DNA from: Hsuehochloa calcarea
Taxonomy: Eukaryota; Streptophyta; Magnoliopsida; Poales; Poaceae
Assembly (NCBI GenBank): GCA_036346395.1
Contig: CM070602.1
Location: 22,949,098 to 23,013,097, forward strand
Length of the DNA: 64,000 bases
Reading direction: 5' to 3'
In this document: positions 46,242-58,351 of the stretch, piece by piece
How the letters are laid out: the number at the start of each line of letters is the position of its first letter
Numbering within the stretch: position 1 is the stretch's first letter
Translations under genes and position numbers: made by a program
The notes under the pieces: generated by a model
What the model was told of the DNA's origin: nothing
Database searches by the model: none
Seen by the model: the letters and a program-made list of their open reading frames with translations, nothing else

Positions 46242-48269
46242 GGGAGCTCCAGGACCACCTTCATCGTCTCATCCCAGCGCCCCAACTCTCCTTCCCCCAA
46301 GCTCTCTCTATCACCGGTATTTTGGAGTTCTCCGTCCACGGTCGAAGCTCAGTTCTTCCTCGTCTCTGGCACCAACAGGACCTCTCCGGCGACCTTGACC
46401 TCGTCATTAGCATAGCGACATCACCACCTACCTCGTGCGCGCTTCAGCACGGGTCGAAGACCGCCGGAGCTCCATCGTCGCCGTATCCCCCATCTCGCCG
46501 CCGCTTCTTCGCTCGCCGTCGGCCCTCTCGTCACGCTCCGCCACTAATTTGGTAAGCACCGAGATCGCCTTGACTCCCTCTAGCGATTGCGCCCACTGAC
46601 GCGCCTCGCCATGTTGCGTAGCACCAGCGATGTCGTTGCTGGAGTGCCGCAGGCCTCGGGCCGACGTGGCCCGGCCACGTCACTTTCACCTCGGCGCCAC
46701 GTAGGCCCTTGAATCCCAGTCAGCACCGCGTGGACGCCATCATGGCAGGTTGTGCTAGCGACTTGCACGGCCGCACTATTCTGTGAGCCGAGTCCACTTT
46801 GGACTTTTGACCGCCGTGGACCCAGTCTTTGACCATGGAGCCCACATGTCAATGACACAACTCTTTTACAATAAAAAAATAATTCAGCCAAAATTTGGAT
46901 ATTCCGTACGCTGATTTCAGCATACACAATAATTTGAATTTCCTTTAGAAAAATAACTCAAAAAATCAATAAAATCTGATATTAGGGTTTTCTTTAGATT
47001 TAAAACTTTCACGAGCTCGTATTTCTTCATACGAACTCCGATTTAGGTGAATAAAATTTCTAAAATTATATAAATTCAAGATATAGCTAACTAAACTAAA
47101 ATTATTTCATTTTGAGTTAATTTGAATTAATTTGATTATTATTTGAATTTAGTCTGTTTTCACGTATAGATTTTGACGACTCTGGAGAGCCCGACCATTC
47201 TGAAGAGTTAGATTATCAGTACTTAGAGCAAGGCAAGTTATACCATTGATCAATTTGTTCCTATTATTTTAAAGTATTTAATTCTGTTTTAAATTACTAT
47301 TGCATGTATAATTTTATTCAGTTATTTTAATTCCTGTTTTAAATTTCCTAGTTATTTCAATTCTTTTGTATGGCCAATATTGTTATTTGAGTTATCATTT
47401 CCTTATCACCTTAGTCAAAATAAAAGATTGAAAATAATTATATGCTTAGTCAATGCATATATCAAAATCTTGAACTTGTGGAGTTTAGCCAAAATTAGTC
47501 AAACTAGTCTTAAATTGGGCCTATGGTATTATTTTACCATATAGAGTTTTAGAAAATATTTTACTTGTGAAATAAAATTAAAATAGTTTAGACTTTGGCA
47601 TAATGGTTGTGGATGGTGCAAGTTGATGCACAGGATCGATCCATTGTCTTGATCGAGTCCAGGGTTTTGGAAGGTTGCCTAAGTCAGTTAAGTACTGGTC
47701 TTTGAGCCACATCTTGCTAAGCTTCATTGAACTATCACATGTCCTGTATGGGCATGACTAGGCTTATTAATTTGGGATACCTCATTGTCTTGTGTGCTAT
47801 GTTGTTGAATGGGTGTTGGTTAAACAGTATTCCCACCTGGCGCAAGAGGGGGCTTCCGGCGGATGGTTAACCCAAAGAAAGTGAAACCTTAGCGAGCGTG
47901 TTAGCCTTGAGGTAGAACATTGGAAACACCTTGTGATAATTGCTTAGTTGCATGCCTACGGAAGCGTGTATTGGCCGACACGTTAAGCAAACTATCTCTT
48001 GTGGGTAAAGTTGTACACAATCTGTAGAGTAGAAAACTATATTCGAATAGTCATGTCCATGGTTATGGACATGCTGAGCAAAGAAACTCTAAGTTAGACT
48101 TTGTTTTTTATTTTAAAATGATTTTAGAAGATAATTTCAGGATGGTAAATCCTTGTGCTAAAATTGGGCAGTTAGCCATGTGATTGGAGGGTATATATCA
48201 CCATATTTCATATGGAGGTTATCCACTATAAAACTGTCAATTTAAAAATCTGATTTTAGTTATAGATTA

Positions 48270-48274
48270 AAAAT
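48270..48274. repeat. Target-site duplication AAAAT (left copy) of F2
   Basis: aaaat precedes TGTAACACC and is repeated at 50420-50424. Confidence 0.75.
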
Positions 48275-50419
48275 TGTAACACCCTGGCTATTCGGAAGCC
48301 AAGATGCTACCTAAAGATACAACATACCATCAAATTGCGGAATAAGGTTCAATATGCCTCTAATCAGACAACAATACCATGGTAACGAGGTGAAAATAAC
48401 CAATTCATCAATGGTGAATAATCAAGGAACTAATCATGGAACGACATGACATGAAGTCTAAACATTACTTATTACAGTTCATCTCTCATCAAAGATTAAC
48501 ATAGTTGAATCCATTAATGAAAATATAATGTAATGAACTGTGTGGAACATGCTGGTCTACTCTCTCCCTTTAACATTATCATCAACAAGGTTCACCTAAA
48601 TAAACACAGAAAAACAAGGGTGAGTCGAAACTCAGCAAGTACAATAAATAATTCAACATACCAGGTTATGAACAAGTCAGTCACATTACGAATTAAGAAT
48701 TAATGTCTAAAAACTTATGGATATGAATGGAATGAATGGATGCATTGAAAGGAATGGACTAACACACGCTCATACCGGTATAGCGAGTGAGAGACCCGTC
48801 GGTGTTCACTTAAGCCCGTACTTAACAAAGTCCGGAGACCAAATTACCATATGAAGACGTTTCATACGGGTGTCCGAAACTGCCCACATTGGAATGATGG
48901 GTCTTACATGCCCATACTGGAGTTGATGGGTCTTTACAAATCCACTCCCGTGAAATGCATATGAACAACACATGAATTTAATGAACATATGCAATGAATT
49001 TTATCACTTTCTTTCTCATGGATTATCAAATAGGAACGGAATGTACATCATGGAATATGAACATGGATCATCAACTCATTGGCACAACAACCAACAGCGA
49101 GCGTTCCACAGAAATCAATATATCTTAACACATTGAATATGAATATTGATTAACATCTTTGATTGAAAACATGGATCATAGAAATATTAGCATGAACACA
49201 AACACACATCATTCATCAATGTAAAGAATTTTAATGTACTTGCCTTTCGCGTCGCGACGCGTTAGCAAGCAACGAAGGTGTTCCCACACGCGATGCCTCG
49301 CCGCCTACACAAGTACATATTTGGAATAAGGATAACGTGGCACGACTTATCTACAGGATACCTACACTAACCCTCCGACTAACCAACACAATTAACGGAG
49401 TTAAACTGACATTACACTATTCAGCCACCTGCCCATCCTACTGGACAGCAGTACAAGAAAAATCATAATTAATTATCTGGGACTCTAAACGACATCAAAC
49501 CAGCGCCCAATGAAACTTACATAAACCTTCAAAACACTAGCACACAAGATTTCTTAATTATGCACGTACATAAGGCTAATCTGTAATTAAAAGTGCCTGA
49601 CAGACATCTGACCAGACTACAGAACAGCAGCAAGTAAAAATGCCATAACTTACATTCTACAGATCCAATGGAGGTGATCTTTATCAACTTGAAAATATTA
49701 TTTAAAGGGCTACAATAACCTAGTTGGGTGGAAGTTCTGAATCTGATACTAACTAGATCAAAACAGAGGAGCAAACTGACAGTCCCTAGATCTCAGACAG
49801 ACAGAACAGTGCGCGGTTAAAAAATTCATATCTCCTAAACCGTAAGGCCGAATCTCGTGATCTCAGTGCCAAAAGAAAGCTAACGACCTAAGAAACAAAA
49901 CTCTGGGAGATGAAAACCCAAGATTCGGAATCTAAAGAATCGAAACTGGCCCGACAAGACAATCTTCCAAATCACGTCAGCTCTCATGGACAGTCGCGGT
50001 AAAACTACCATATCTCCTAAAACGTAACTCCAAATCAGATTATCTCGGTGCCTAAAGAAAGCTAAGACCAAGGGATACAACTTTCTAAGAGGTTGATAGA
50101 TCATAAAACGTACGGAACTTACCCAAATCTGACAAACAAATCTGGCGCAGCGGGGAAGGAGAAAGTAGCGCACGGCAGGGAGGAGGGTGGCGGCTCCAAG
50201 TGGGAGAAAGGGGTTAGGGGAAAGGGGGTTTAGGGTTTTTGAGGGAAGGTCATCCCCCCTTTGGCTAGCCCCCTCTTGGGCCACATGGGCCGTGGCCCAA
50301 GGTCCAGGTTGTCGGGAATTCGCGGAAACCCCCTTGTGATCACTGAAAATTGTAATCCTTGTTTAATTCTTTCTCCCGAATACTCTCCTATTAGCCCGAA
50401 TAAATTTTGGGGTATTACA
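48275..50419 (-). mobile_element. Non-coding TGTAAC element F2 with AAAAT target duplication
   Basis: 2145 bp from TGTAACACCCTGG to GGGGTATTACA, flanked by a perfect 5-bp duplication AAAAT. On the minus strand it starts TGTAATACCCC and carries the family's cttgctgagtttcgactcacccttg block (about 48610-48640) near its 3' end. Three imperfect repeats of about 150-190 bases lie at about 49570-50110. No coding domain. TG...CA ends, the 5-bp duplication and the lack of an interior make a solo LTR likely. Inserted in the Gypsy LTR region. Confidence 0.8.
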
Positions 50420-50424
50420 AAAAT
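50420..50424. repeat. Target-site duplication AAAAT (right copy) of F2
   Basis: aaaat directly after GGGGTATTACA; matches 48270-48274. Confidence 0.75.
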
Positions 50425-51019
50425 TGCCTTAAACTTAGATGAGCATGAGTATGATGGTGCATTCGTATATGAGTAAATTGTTAAGATGTGCAACTTTACC
50501 TATATGGAATATGGCTTGATTGTTTGAGAATGAGAATATTGCATTAAATAGATAGATGATGATAATAACTTTTATTATGGTTGATAAACTATTTTTATGG
50601 CTTTATTTTGTATTTGCTGAGTCTTGGACTCATTCTTGCTCTATTGTTGTTTTTAGGTGACCGTTGATGACGTTTGACTCGGGAAGGACTAGCGCACTTG
50701 GAATCATACACTACACCTACTTAGTTGATTCATTGGACATGAGAAACTTTTAGTATAATATGATGATTTATACCTGGGACATGTTGGTATTGAATAACCT
50801 TAGATGTTTGGTTTGTGTTAATCTTAGCTTATTACCTTTCTATGCTCCTAGGACTAAAATTATCTATGATTATCATAGTATTATGCTGGTGATATTGTGA
50901 CCCGTGGATGGGTTTTATCGTTGGTATACTTGCTGTAATTTTATAGTAAGTTAATGTAAATTAAATGGTTAGAGTAGTTTAGTAGCATTCTAGGCAAAAT
51001 GTTGGGCTGGGGTGTTACA
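50425..51019 (+). mobile_element. Partial F-family element (3' part only)
   Basis: Contains gatggtgcattcg, atgagtaaattgttaa, ttgctgagtcttggactcattcttgc, a tttttaggtga segment and ends GGGGTGTTACA. The same words occur in F4 in reverse complement (58700-58950). The 5' part is missing. Alternatively it is the genuine 3' end of the Gypsy LTR, if that LTR and the F family share their ends. Confidence 0.6.
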
Positions 51020-51885
51020 ACTTACCTCTACCAGCACACCTTCAGAAGTGTGCTAAATAGCTTAGCAAAGGAGCGGTCTAATGTGTGGGTAAATTTGTAT
51101 ACCCCTGAAAGGTATAATATATTTGAATAGTCACATCCTTGGTTATGGACACGCTGGATTAGATTTTGCAAGAGTTAGACTCAAACTTTTCGATAAAACT
51201 TGAAATCAGATGGTACGAATGGGTAATTCATGCTATTATTGTGGTGGCTGTGGGCAGCCACTACTAGGTTGTTATTTATGTCTCTAAATATTGTCTCACT
51301 GTTATTTAAACACATAAAAACAGATTTGGTAAATTTCTTTACAATCTATTACTCTATTGCAAAGAAAATGCTTTTATGCTGAAAATTATCTAGTGTAGTA
51401 CCTTTCATTTGATACTTGAATGCATCTATTTTATTATGTTGTTTGTAAGTCTTTCGAATACAACTTTGTACTTAACCGAGTTGTCCATTTGTTCGGAGGA
51501 TATTGATCCCCAAGGGGTTAGCCATTGTGAGATCGACTACGAAAAGTGACGTCTAGCTCAGTGGTTTACCAGTTGGTTGCCTTGTGGGTAAGGGCAGCCG
51601 ATTGGCTTTTCTTCGCTGCCATCTTATGGCTTGTGTTTCCGTTGCGAACTCGACTTTTTGTTGTGCTATTTGGCCAATCAGCTCTATGTATGAAATCTGA
51701 ACCTTGTATGACTTTTGTGCTGTAAACTATGAAGATATCGGTATTGTAATAACTTGTGTATGGCATTGATGTTTGTTTGTGAAGGTGTATGTGTACTGCT
51801 CCTGGGAGGTGCATAATACATCGAGAGCGATAAATTTCTCTTGTGATACTAGGACGGTTGGGAAGGTTAAGCATTAAAAGTTGAA
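51020..51885 (+). mobile_element. Second Gypsy LTR-like fragment
   Basis: The block taaatttgtataccc...gaatagtcacatccttggttatggacacgctg (51090-51155) is a diverged copy of 48005-48080 in the Gypsy LTR. The remainder has no coding content. It ends where Copia D integrase begins on the other strand. Confidence 0.55.
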
Positions 51886-53110
51886 TCTCCTAGGGCTCTC
51901 ACAAAGACACGATAATCTTTACTATTTGATGAATAGCCAATTGGAAACCCAACATCACATCGACTTTGGAATTTTGAAAGACGAACAATTTTCCTTAAAA
52001 TATAGCATTTGCAGCCAAAGATAGGAAAATAGGAGATGTTCGGTTTTACTCCAATAAAAAGTTCATGTGAAATCTTTTTCAAAAGTATATGCAAAATAAA
52101 GACGATTTATGGCATGAAAAGTTGTATTGATTGCTTCCTCCAAAACTATCGGAAGTATTATACTCATCAAGTATTGTCCTAGGTATTTCAATTAATGTTC
52201 GATTTTGCTCCGGAGTGTTGGCAGTGGAAAATTCATGCTTTATTCCAAGTTCATCACAAAAATCTTCAATTTTAGTGTTTTTGAACTCAGAGCCATTATC
52301 ACTACGGATTTTCTTGATTTTGAAATCAAAATTATTTTGGGCCCTTTTAGCAAAACTTTTGAAAATACCAAATGTTTCGGCTTTGTCATGTAGAAAGAAG
52401 ACACATGTGTATCTTGAGTAATCATCCACAGTAAATAAACAATAGCTATTTTCCCTAATGCTCTTATAGGTTGTTGGCCCAAAGAAATCCATATGTATGA
52501 GCTCTAATTGCCTAGAGGTTGACATGATACTCTTGGAAGAATGGTTTACAACTTGCTTTCGGCTTGGCAAACGCTACATAATCTATTTTTTTCAAACTTC
52601 GCATCTTTCAAGCCAACCACTAAGCCATGTTTGAAAAGCTTTTTATGTTGAATCATTCCAATATGAGCTAGCCTTCTATGCCAAAGCCAACCCAAAGAGG
52701 TTTTTGCAATTAAACAAATTTTCAAACATGAATTATTTGAAGAAAAATCTACGAAACAAAGATTACCAAAACGATATCCTTTTAAAGCTAAAGAATTATC
52801 TTTCTCATTAGAAATGGAAACACCTTTTGAGAGAATGTGCAAGTTAAGCCAAGATCACAAATTTGAGCAACGGATGGCAAACTAAAGTTAAGTGATTCGA
52901 CTAGAAATACATTAGAAATTGAAACGTCATTTGAGATAGCAATTTTACCCAAACCAAGTACCTTTCCTTTCTTATTGTCACCAAATGTGATCTTGTCATT
53001 TCCTTTTACGTTCTCGAATGTGGTGAACATTTTTCTATCCCTGGTCATGTGTTCGGTACAACTGCTATCAAGTACCCAATATTTTTCATCGGTATTATAG
53101 TTCACCTTTT
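51886..53110 (-). pseudogene. pol: Copia D pol: protease and integrase, truncated
   Basis: Minus strand. Protease remnant WVLDSSCTEHMTRDRKMF (from about 53085), where the catalytic triad DSG reads DSS. GAG-pre-integrase LWHRRLAHIGMIQHKKL (52695) and CSVCQ. Integrase core with MDFFGPT (52490), VDDYSRYTCVFF, IRSDNGSEFKN (52310), then TPEQNRTLIE (52215): the GVVERK block with the catalytic Glu is missing. The frame continues to a C-terminal piece PNISYFPIFGCKCYIL near 52040. RT and RNase H are absent: the element stops at about 51886. Not functional. Confidence 0.85.
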
Positions 53111-54105
53111 CTCATCTTGCCATGAGGCTTGTAGGAGTAGAGAAGAGTGATGGTGCTTCCTTGATGAAAATTCCAACAAGTTTCCTTTTCTTGGAAGACT
53201 CGTTATCATTAGAGTTGAAGTCGGAATACTCCTCATCGGAGTTCTATTCTCCAACACATGCTTCATTCTTGCCATATTTATGAAGCTTCTTGAAGAGTTT
53301 CTTCTTGCCGTTGAATTCTTTATTCTTTGATGACTTGCCCTTGTTATCCTTCTTATTTGGGTAATGAGAGACAATGTGGTCTTTCTCATCGCACTCATAG
53401 CAATGAATATTGCTATAGCTCTTGTTATTATTGGAGAAGTGTCCTTGCTTGTTCTTGTCAAAATTTGTACTCCGATATGAGCGTCTTCTCATGAATTTCT
53501 TCATTCTCCTCACAAGGAGAGCGAACTCCTCTTCAAAGTCATTTTCTTCATCATCGATCTCATCAATTGATTCGGCTTTTTCTTTGAAAGCGATAATCTT
53601 ATTCTTAGAGGAGGATTTCTCCATGATCTCCTCCTTGTCCTTCTTATACAACTCATTGGTTATGAGGTTGCTTAAGAGACCGGTTGGTGTCATTCTTGAT
53701 AACTCAGGTGAGTTGAGAAATAGGGTCATCTACGTCTCGTATTTCTCCGGTAGAGCCCTAAGCATTTTTTTTTGCATAACATCAACATCGGTTAGATTAG
53801 TGCCAAGGCCCTTGAGCTCATTTACAATGTTGTTGAGTCTAGAATACATCTCGGTGATGTTTTCATGAGGCAACATTGTAAATATATCGTATTTAATCCG
53901 AAGCCTATGCAATTTGGATTCTTTGACCGTGGATATGCTCTCATGAATTTCTAGGAGCGTAGTCCATATCTCATGAGCGGTTTCATATTCTTATTTTCTA
54001 ATGTGCATAATTTGATCCATAAAATAGAGGTGTCTTGCCTATAGACATACCCTCACTAGCCATCTTTTCTCTCTAAGACGGTTAAGCCTAAATAATAGAG
54101 AGACC
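53111..54105 (-). pseudogene. gag: Copia D gag
   Basis: Minus-strand gag: N-terminal part (about 54080-53730) with KYDIFTMLPHENITEMYSRL and a GLGTNLTD segment ending in ALPEKYET, as in plant Copia gag proteins of the UBN2 type. The next frame (53729-53244) has an acidic, Lys-rich region and a knuckle CYECDEKDHIVSHY in which the last Cys is Tyr. Frame breaks occur near 53730 and 53240. Confidence 0.85.
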
Positions 54106-54107
54106 AA

Positions 54108-54119
54108 GCTCTGATATCA
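54108..54119 (-). promoter_or_regulatory. Primer binding site of Copia D
   Basis: On the minus strand TGATATCAGAGC follows the LTR end by two bases; close to the initiator-Met tRNA complement. Confidence 0.8.
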
Positions 54120-54121
54120 CT

Positions 54122-57100
54122 TGTACAATCAAGGATAACCGACTAGAGGGGGGTGAATAGGATGTTTCTAAAAACTTGTGCTTTAGTTATCAATTTTAAC
54201 AATTATCAATTCTAGCACAATTCAAAATATATATTTTATGCTTTACTAAGACAACCTCAAAGATTATGTCAATACTAAATTTCAATTCTAGCTAAGCAAT
54301 TCTACACAAATAAATTGCTAAAAATGTAAATGCAGAAATAGTAAAGACAAGAGAAAACCACAATGAAGACAAGTGAAGTTTTTGTTGTGGTATCGAAGAT
54401 TTGCCGGTCTTCACTAGTCCACGTGGAGGTAAGTCCAAACGGATTGGACCGGCTCCACGAATTAAGCCTCAAACACCCCGATTCCAATAAGATTGCTCTT
54501 CCTTCATTTTGGAGATGGTGAGCATCAACCAATCACAATCTTTATCGGGCCTCTTCACACTCTTCTTGAAGAGATCACTGTGCAAACTTCCTCCAAGCCA
54601 TCTAGGTGCCGGCAAGCACCAAGAGTAACAAATCACAACACTTGTTTGAGGATTATCAAGTGCCAAAGAAATAAACTAATGATGCATATGCACTTGAATG
54701 CTCTCAACTACCTCAAAATGTGAAATATGAGCAAATGACTATAGAAGAATGCACCAAAGGCTCAAGTGTATTCAATGAGATCCAAAGTTATGAGCTTAGT
54801 GCTGGTGAGGGAGTATTTATAGCCCCCAACCACAAATTCGACCGTTACAACCAATTCTCTAAAAAATTCAGCAGGTGCTGTACTACCGCGGTTCATCGGC
54901 CGGTACTACCACACCACTATTCAACGATTGACTGATGTTCATGTAGTGTGCCTGAACTAGCCATTACAAAAAGGTGTGGTACTATCGCACTCACAAGGTC
55001 TGGTACTACCGCACAGCGGTAGTACGGCTTGGCTCAATCGGTACTACCAATTTTCAACATAGAAAAACTCCCAAAAATATGCTCTCGGGAATAAATATAC
55101 CACCAACTAAAAACTGGTACCACCACTCTGCGGTATCACAACTCGTCAACTGCAGTCACACCAATTTCCCCTGAAGATTTTTTAGAAGCTTTTCTAAATG
55201 CAATGCATGTCTCTTAGTTGATCAAAATGGCACAAAAATATATCCTCGAGCTACTAGCCATGACCCCTCTTTATAGTACAACATCTAGCCTATAAACCCG
55301 GTCTTTCCACAAATCTCCAAGACCGGCAAAACCTATAAAAGGGTCCTTAGGCTTTTCAATACCTTTGTCTTGAGCCATGTTGATCTTTTATCATCCTAGC
55401 AGTGCCATTTTCATGTAGTAATTCAAACTCCGGGACTAAATTGTAACACCCTGGCTATGCGGAAGCCAAGATATTACCACAAGTCATCAATTTTTGAACA
55501 AAAGTCTAACATACTAAACTATAAGAGTGGATTAAGAAACAAGCTGAACGACATTTAGCAAGCAATCCAACTAATTTCAGCAATAACCAATCTATCATCT
55601 GAATCCAAATAGGATTCCCCATTCGAAAGAACACCACTAGACTATTAACGAAGAGCAAGAGTTCATAACTTGACAATTCTAAGCATAACGATCTCAACCA
55701 CGAGAGTCATTTATTAATACAATTTCAGTCCATAAATGCGGAGTAAAATTAAAGAATTATTGCTATGGCGTGTGCAACTGTGTCTAATTTCCCCCCACGA
55801 ATGCCGCCCTCAAGTTTCACCTAAAAAACAAAGAAACAACAAGGGTGAGTCTACGACTCAGCAAGTACAAAAGAATATGTGAACACAGTAGTACCATTTT
55901 TCATCGTAAAATGAACCAACATTTGGATTAGAATCAACATATGAAAGAATGAATGAATGCACATGCTCTTCTCTTTTGCTCATACCGGTATAGCAAGTGA
56001 ATACCCGTCGGTGTTCACTTATGCCCGCATTTTACAAAACATGGGGATCCAAAGCCCATTTGAGAACATGTCAAATCAGGGACCCATGTTGCCCACATTG
56101 GAATGGTGGGTCTTACAATCACTACCCACTCCCGTGAGTGTTGCAAGATCAAAACTTGCATGCATGTATGAATTTGATGAATAATGAAATAACAGTAATC
56201 GAATCTTAGCAAGGCAAACCGTCATGAACAAGTACATATCACCATGATTCATCATATTATCACCAAACAGATAAGAACACATATCAACCACAATTGTATA
56301 ATTGTACTTGCCTTTCTCCGCTACGACGCGCGGGGAGGCAAGGATGAGGCCCCTTACTCCGGAACTCCGCCTCCTACACGCGAACATTACTAGCAATAAG
56401 AACGCTGAGGAAAAATGTACCCACTCACACTCTTTAATCTGACTCCCCACAGCCTAGGGTTCGAATAAGGGTTATACTCAATTTTCCCGACGGTCTAGCA
56501 GTAAGTCCCACATAATAGTCGTACGAAAATCACCATAACTTTCACTACAAAACTCAGAACGGAGTGATCTTGGACTCTATGGAATCACGGCAACACTTTC
56601 TACGATAATGTAGTTGGACAAGTCCCCTGATTCGGCCTACTAATATTTCTTAGGTTCAGGTGAAATATATGTCTCTGTAATATGACAGTCAGCGAAACAG
56701 CGGTGGTAAAAATTCCATAACTTTTGATTGCCAACTCTAAAAATTGTGTTCTCTATCAACTTGGAAAGCCTACTGAATTTCCCACAAGTTTCGTGTTGGG
56801 GGACCTTTCTGATTCTATCTCTAAATAATTCTTACTGGCCAGACAAGCAAACTGCCAGATCTCGTCAGCTCTCCTGAACAGTCGCACGAAAACTGTCATA
56901 AGTTCTAATCCATAACTCCAAATCAGGTGATCTCAGTTCTTAAAGAAAGCTAAGACCAAGGGCTATAACTTTCTAAGAGGTGGTCCGATCAGAAAAAGTA
57001 TGCATCCCACCCAAAACTGACGAGCAACAGCGCTGAACAAATCTGATCTGCTACTGACAGTACCAACGTGAATCGAAATTGCTACCGATCTACCGGGGAT

Positions 57101-57689
57101 CGAAGTTACCCTTGATGAATCGCTATAGGATGTCGCCTTGCTGCATGCCGGTGCCCTTCTCCTCCCCTTCCCTCCTCCTCTTCCTTCTTCCTCTCCTCTT
57201 CTTCCTCCTCTCCGTGCTCCTCCTCTTTGGCCGGCCCTCCAACGGTCGTCTTCTCACCTTTCTTCTAATGGGCAGCAGCGAGGAGCTTCGTCGGGGAGGA
57301 TGGTGGCGCTGTTGGGGAGGTGGTGGCGCAAGGGAGGCGCAAGGGGGAGAGGGGGTGGCGGCCATAGGGGGAGAGGGGAGAGTGGGGGCGGCTAGGGTTT
57401 GGGGCGCCCCCCCCCCCTCTCTTGGCCGGCCCCCCTAGGCCGGCCTCCCCTCTTGGGCCTCCTGGGCCGCGGCCTAGGTTGGCAAAATTTTATAGATAAC
57501 CCTTTTTTCAGAAAAATTCCATTCTCGTACTTTGGTTTTCTCCCCTGTGCTTCCTTTCTAATTACCCGATTAAGTTTCGGGGTATTACATAAACCTTTAA
57601 AACATCTTACCACATATATTAGTCTCATAACACATTGTTGTCATTAACTACCAAAATTATTTTTACTGGTCTAGATGCTTTCATCTACA
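54122..57689 (-). mobile_element. 5' LTR of Copia D, split by element F3
   Basis: On the minus strand it starts TGTAGATGAAAGC (57689), continues with attttggtagttaatgacaac to 57600, is interrupted by F3 (55442-57599), and resumes to end ...tagtcggttatccttgattgtaca at 54122. Without F3 it is about 1.4 kb. TATA box tataaata at 54814-54821 (minus). The shared gccggcacctag and accggcaaatc segments tie it to the E LTR. It carries GCGGTAGTACCGC-type motifs (about 54885-55135). No partner 3' LTR remains. Confidence 0.75.
55442..57599 (-). mobile_element. Non-coding TGTAAC element F3 inserted in Copia D LTR
   Basis: 2158 bp, TGTAACACCCTGGCTATGCGG...GGGGTATTACA. It is flanked by taaat and taaac, a possible 5-bp duplication with one mismatch. 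The D LTR continues on both sides, which confirms the insertion. It has the family block gggtgagtctacgactcagcaag (about 55842-55864), imperfect internal repeats (about 56480-57050) and a GC-rich block (57130-57480) that creates spurious open frames on both strands. Confidence 0.8.
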
Positions 57690-58351
57690 AGCACCGGCGC
57701 CGCCCTCCGTCCTTCTCCGGCTGACTTCGCTTGACCTCACCGCCCTCACCTTGATGTGCTAGCACCGGCCACCGATGCCGCCAACCGACTTCGCATGCCA
57801 ACACTGTCGTCTATCCTATCCTCCCTTGCCCCAAGCACCTCTATCTGTCCTCCTCATCCCGCCCGGCCATTCTCATCCCTCTGCCACCCTCGTCCTTGAC
57901 GCTAACTTTAGTGTTGCAGTGCACCGCTTCACTCTGCCCAGGTAACACTCCAACCCTACCACAACGAAAATTTCAGATATAAGACAAACACTTTGCATGA
58001 ACTTGAGGAAAAGGTGGGAAAGAGGGAGAATTAATACACTGATGTTAGTGCATGCAGACTGCTACTTACATTTGTAGGATATGTTTATGGCCAATGTTAG
58101 TGGTGCTAACTATTATTGATTCATTGTTTTGGGACTAGATGCATGTAGTTCGTTAGTTCTCATGTTTATTAGTTCATTTTTATTTGCTAGCAGTCATAAT
58201 TTACAACAATTTTAACTGAATTTGATGTTGGATGCCAGCTTTGGCTGAATTTGATATCCGAGCAATTAAAGATGAAATCAATGTAATACATGTAATAAAC
58301 AGTAAGAAAATGATGTGTCATTTAAACAGTAAGAAAATGATGTGCCATTTC
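57690..58351. other. Unassigned sequence
   Basis: The first part is C-rich with caccg words (57690-57950) and has a cccaggtaac word that could be a splice donor. The rest is A/T-rich. No domain is recognised. A 27-base tandem duplication (aacagtaagaaaatgatgtg, then cattt, with one change) lies at 58296-58350, next to F4. Confidence 0.35.

Larger units (their letters stand above)
45510..48274 (+). mobile_element. 3' LTR of the Gypsy element (interrupted; 3' end unresolved)
   Basis: Starts TGTAACAGCCC right after the polypurine tract. A GC-rich promoter block carries a TATA box (46235-46241), followed by a C-rich leader and the acidic-looking gacgactctggagagcccgac segment (47176) with agcaaggcaag, common in Tekay-type LTRs of grasses. 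From 48275 it is cut by F2, and the sequence continues at 50420. I could not fix the true LTR end: GGGGTGTTACA at 51019 is one candidate, but 50425-51019 looks like the F family rather than the Gypsy LTR. Confidence 0.75.

Noticed and set aside
45675..46927. Frames of 60-143 codons, Pro/Ser/Arg-rich
   Set aside because: They lie in the promoter and leader part of the Gypsy 3' LTR and overlap each other on both strands.
53422..53868. 148-codon + strand frame
   Set aside because: It is antisense to Copia D gag, whose zinc knuckle and capsid motifs are clear on the - strand.
57079..57647. Frames of 80-119 codons in GC-rich DNA
   Set aside because: They fall in the GC-rich block of non-coding element F3; no domain.
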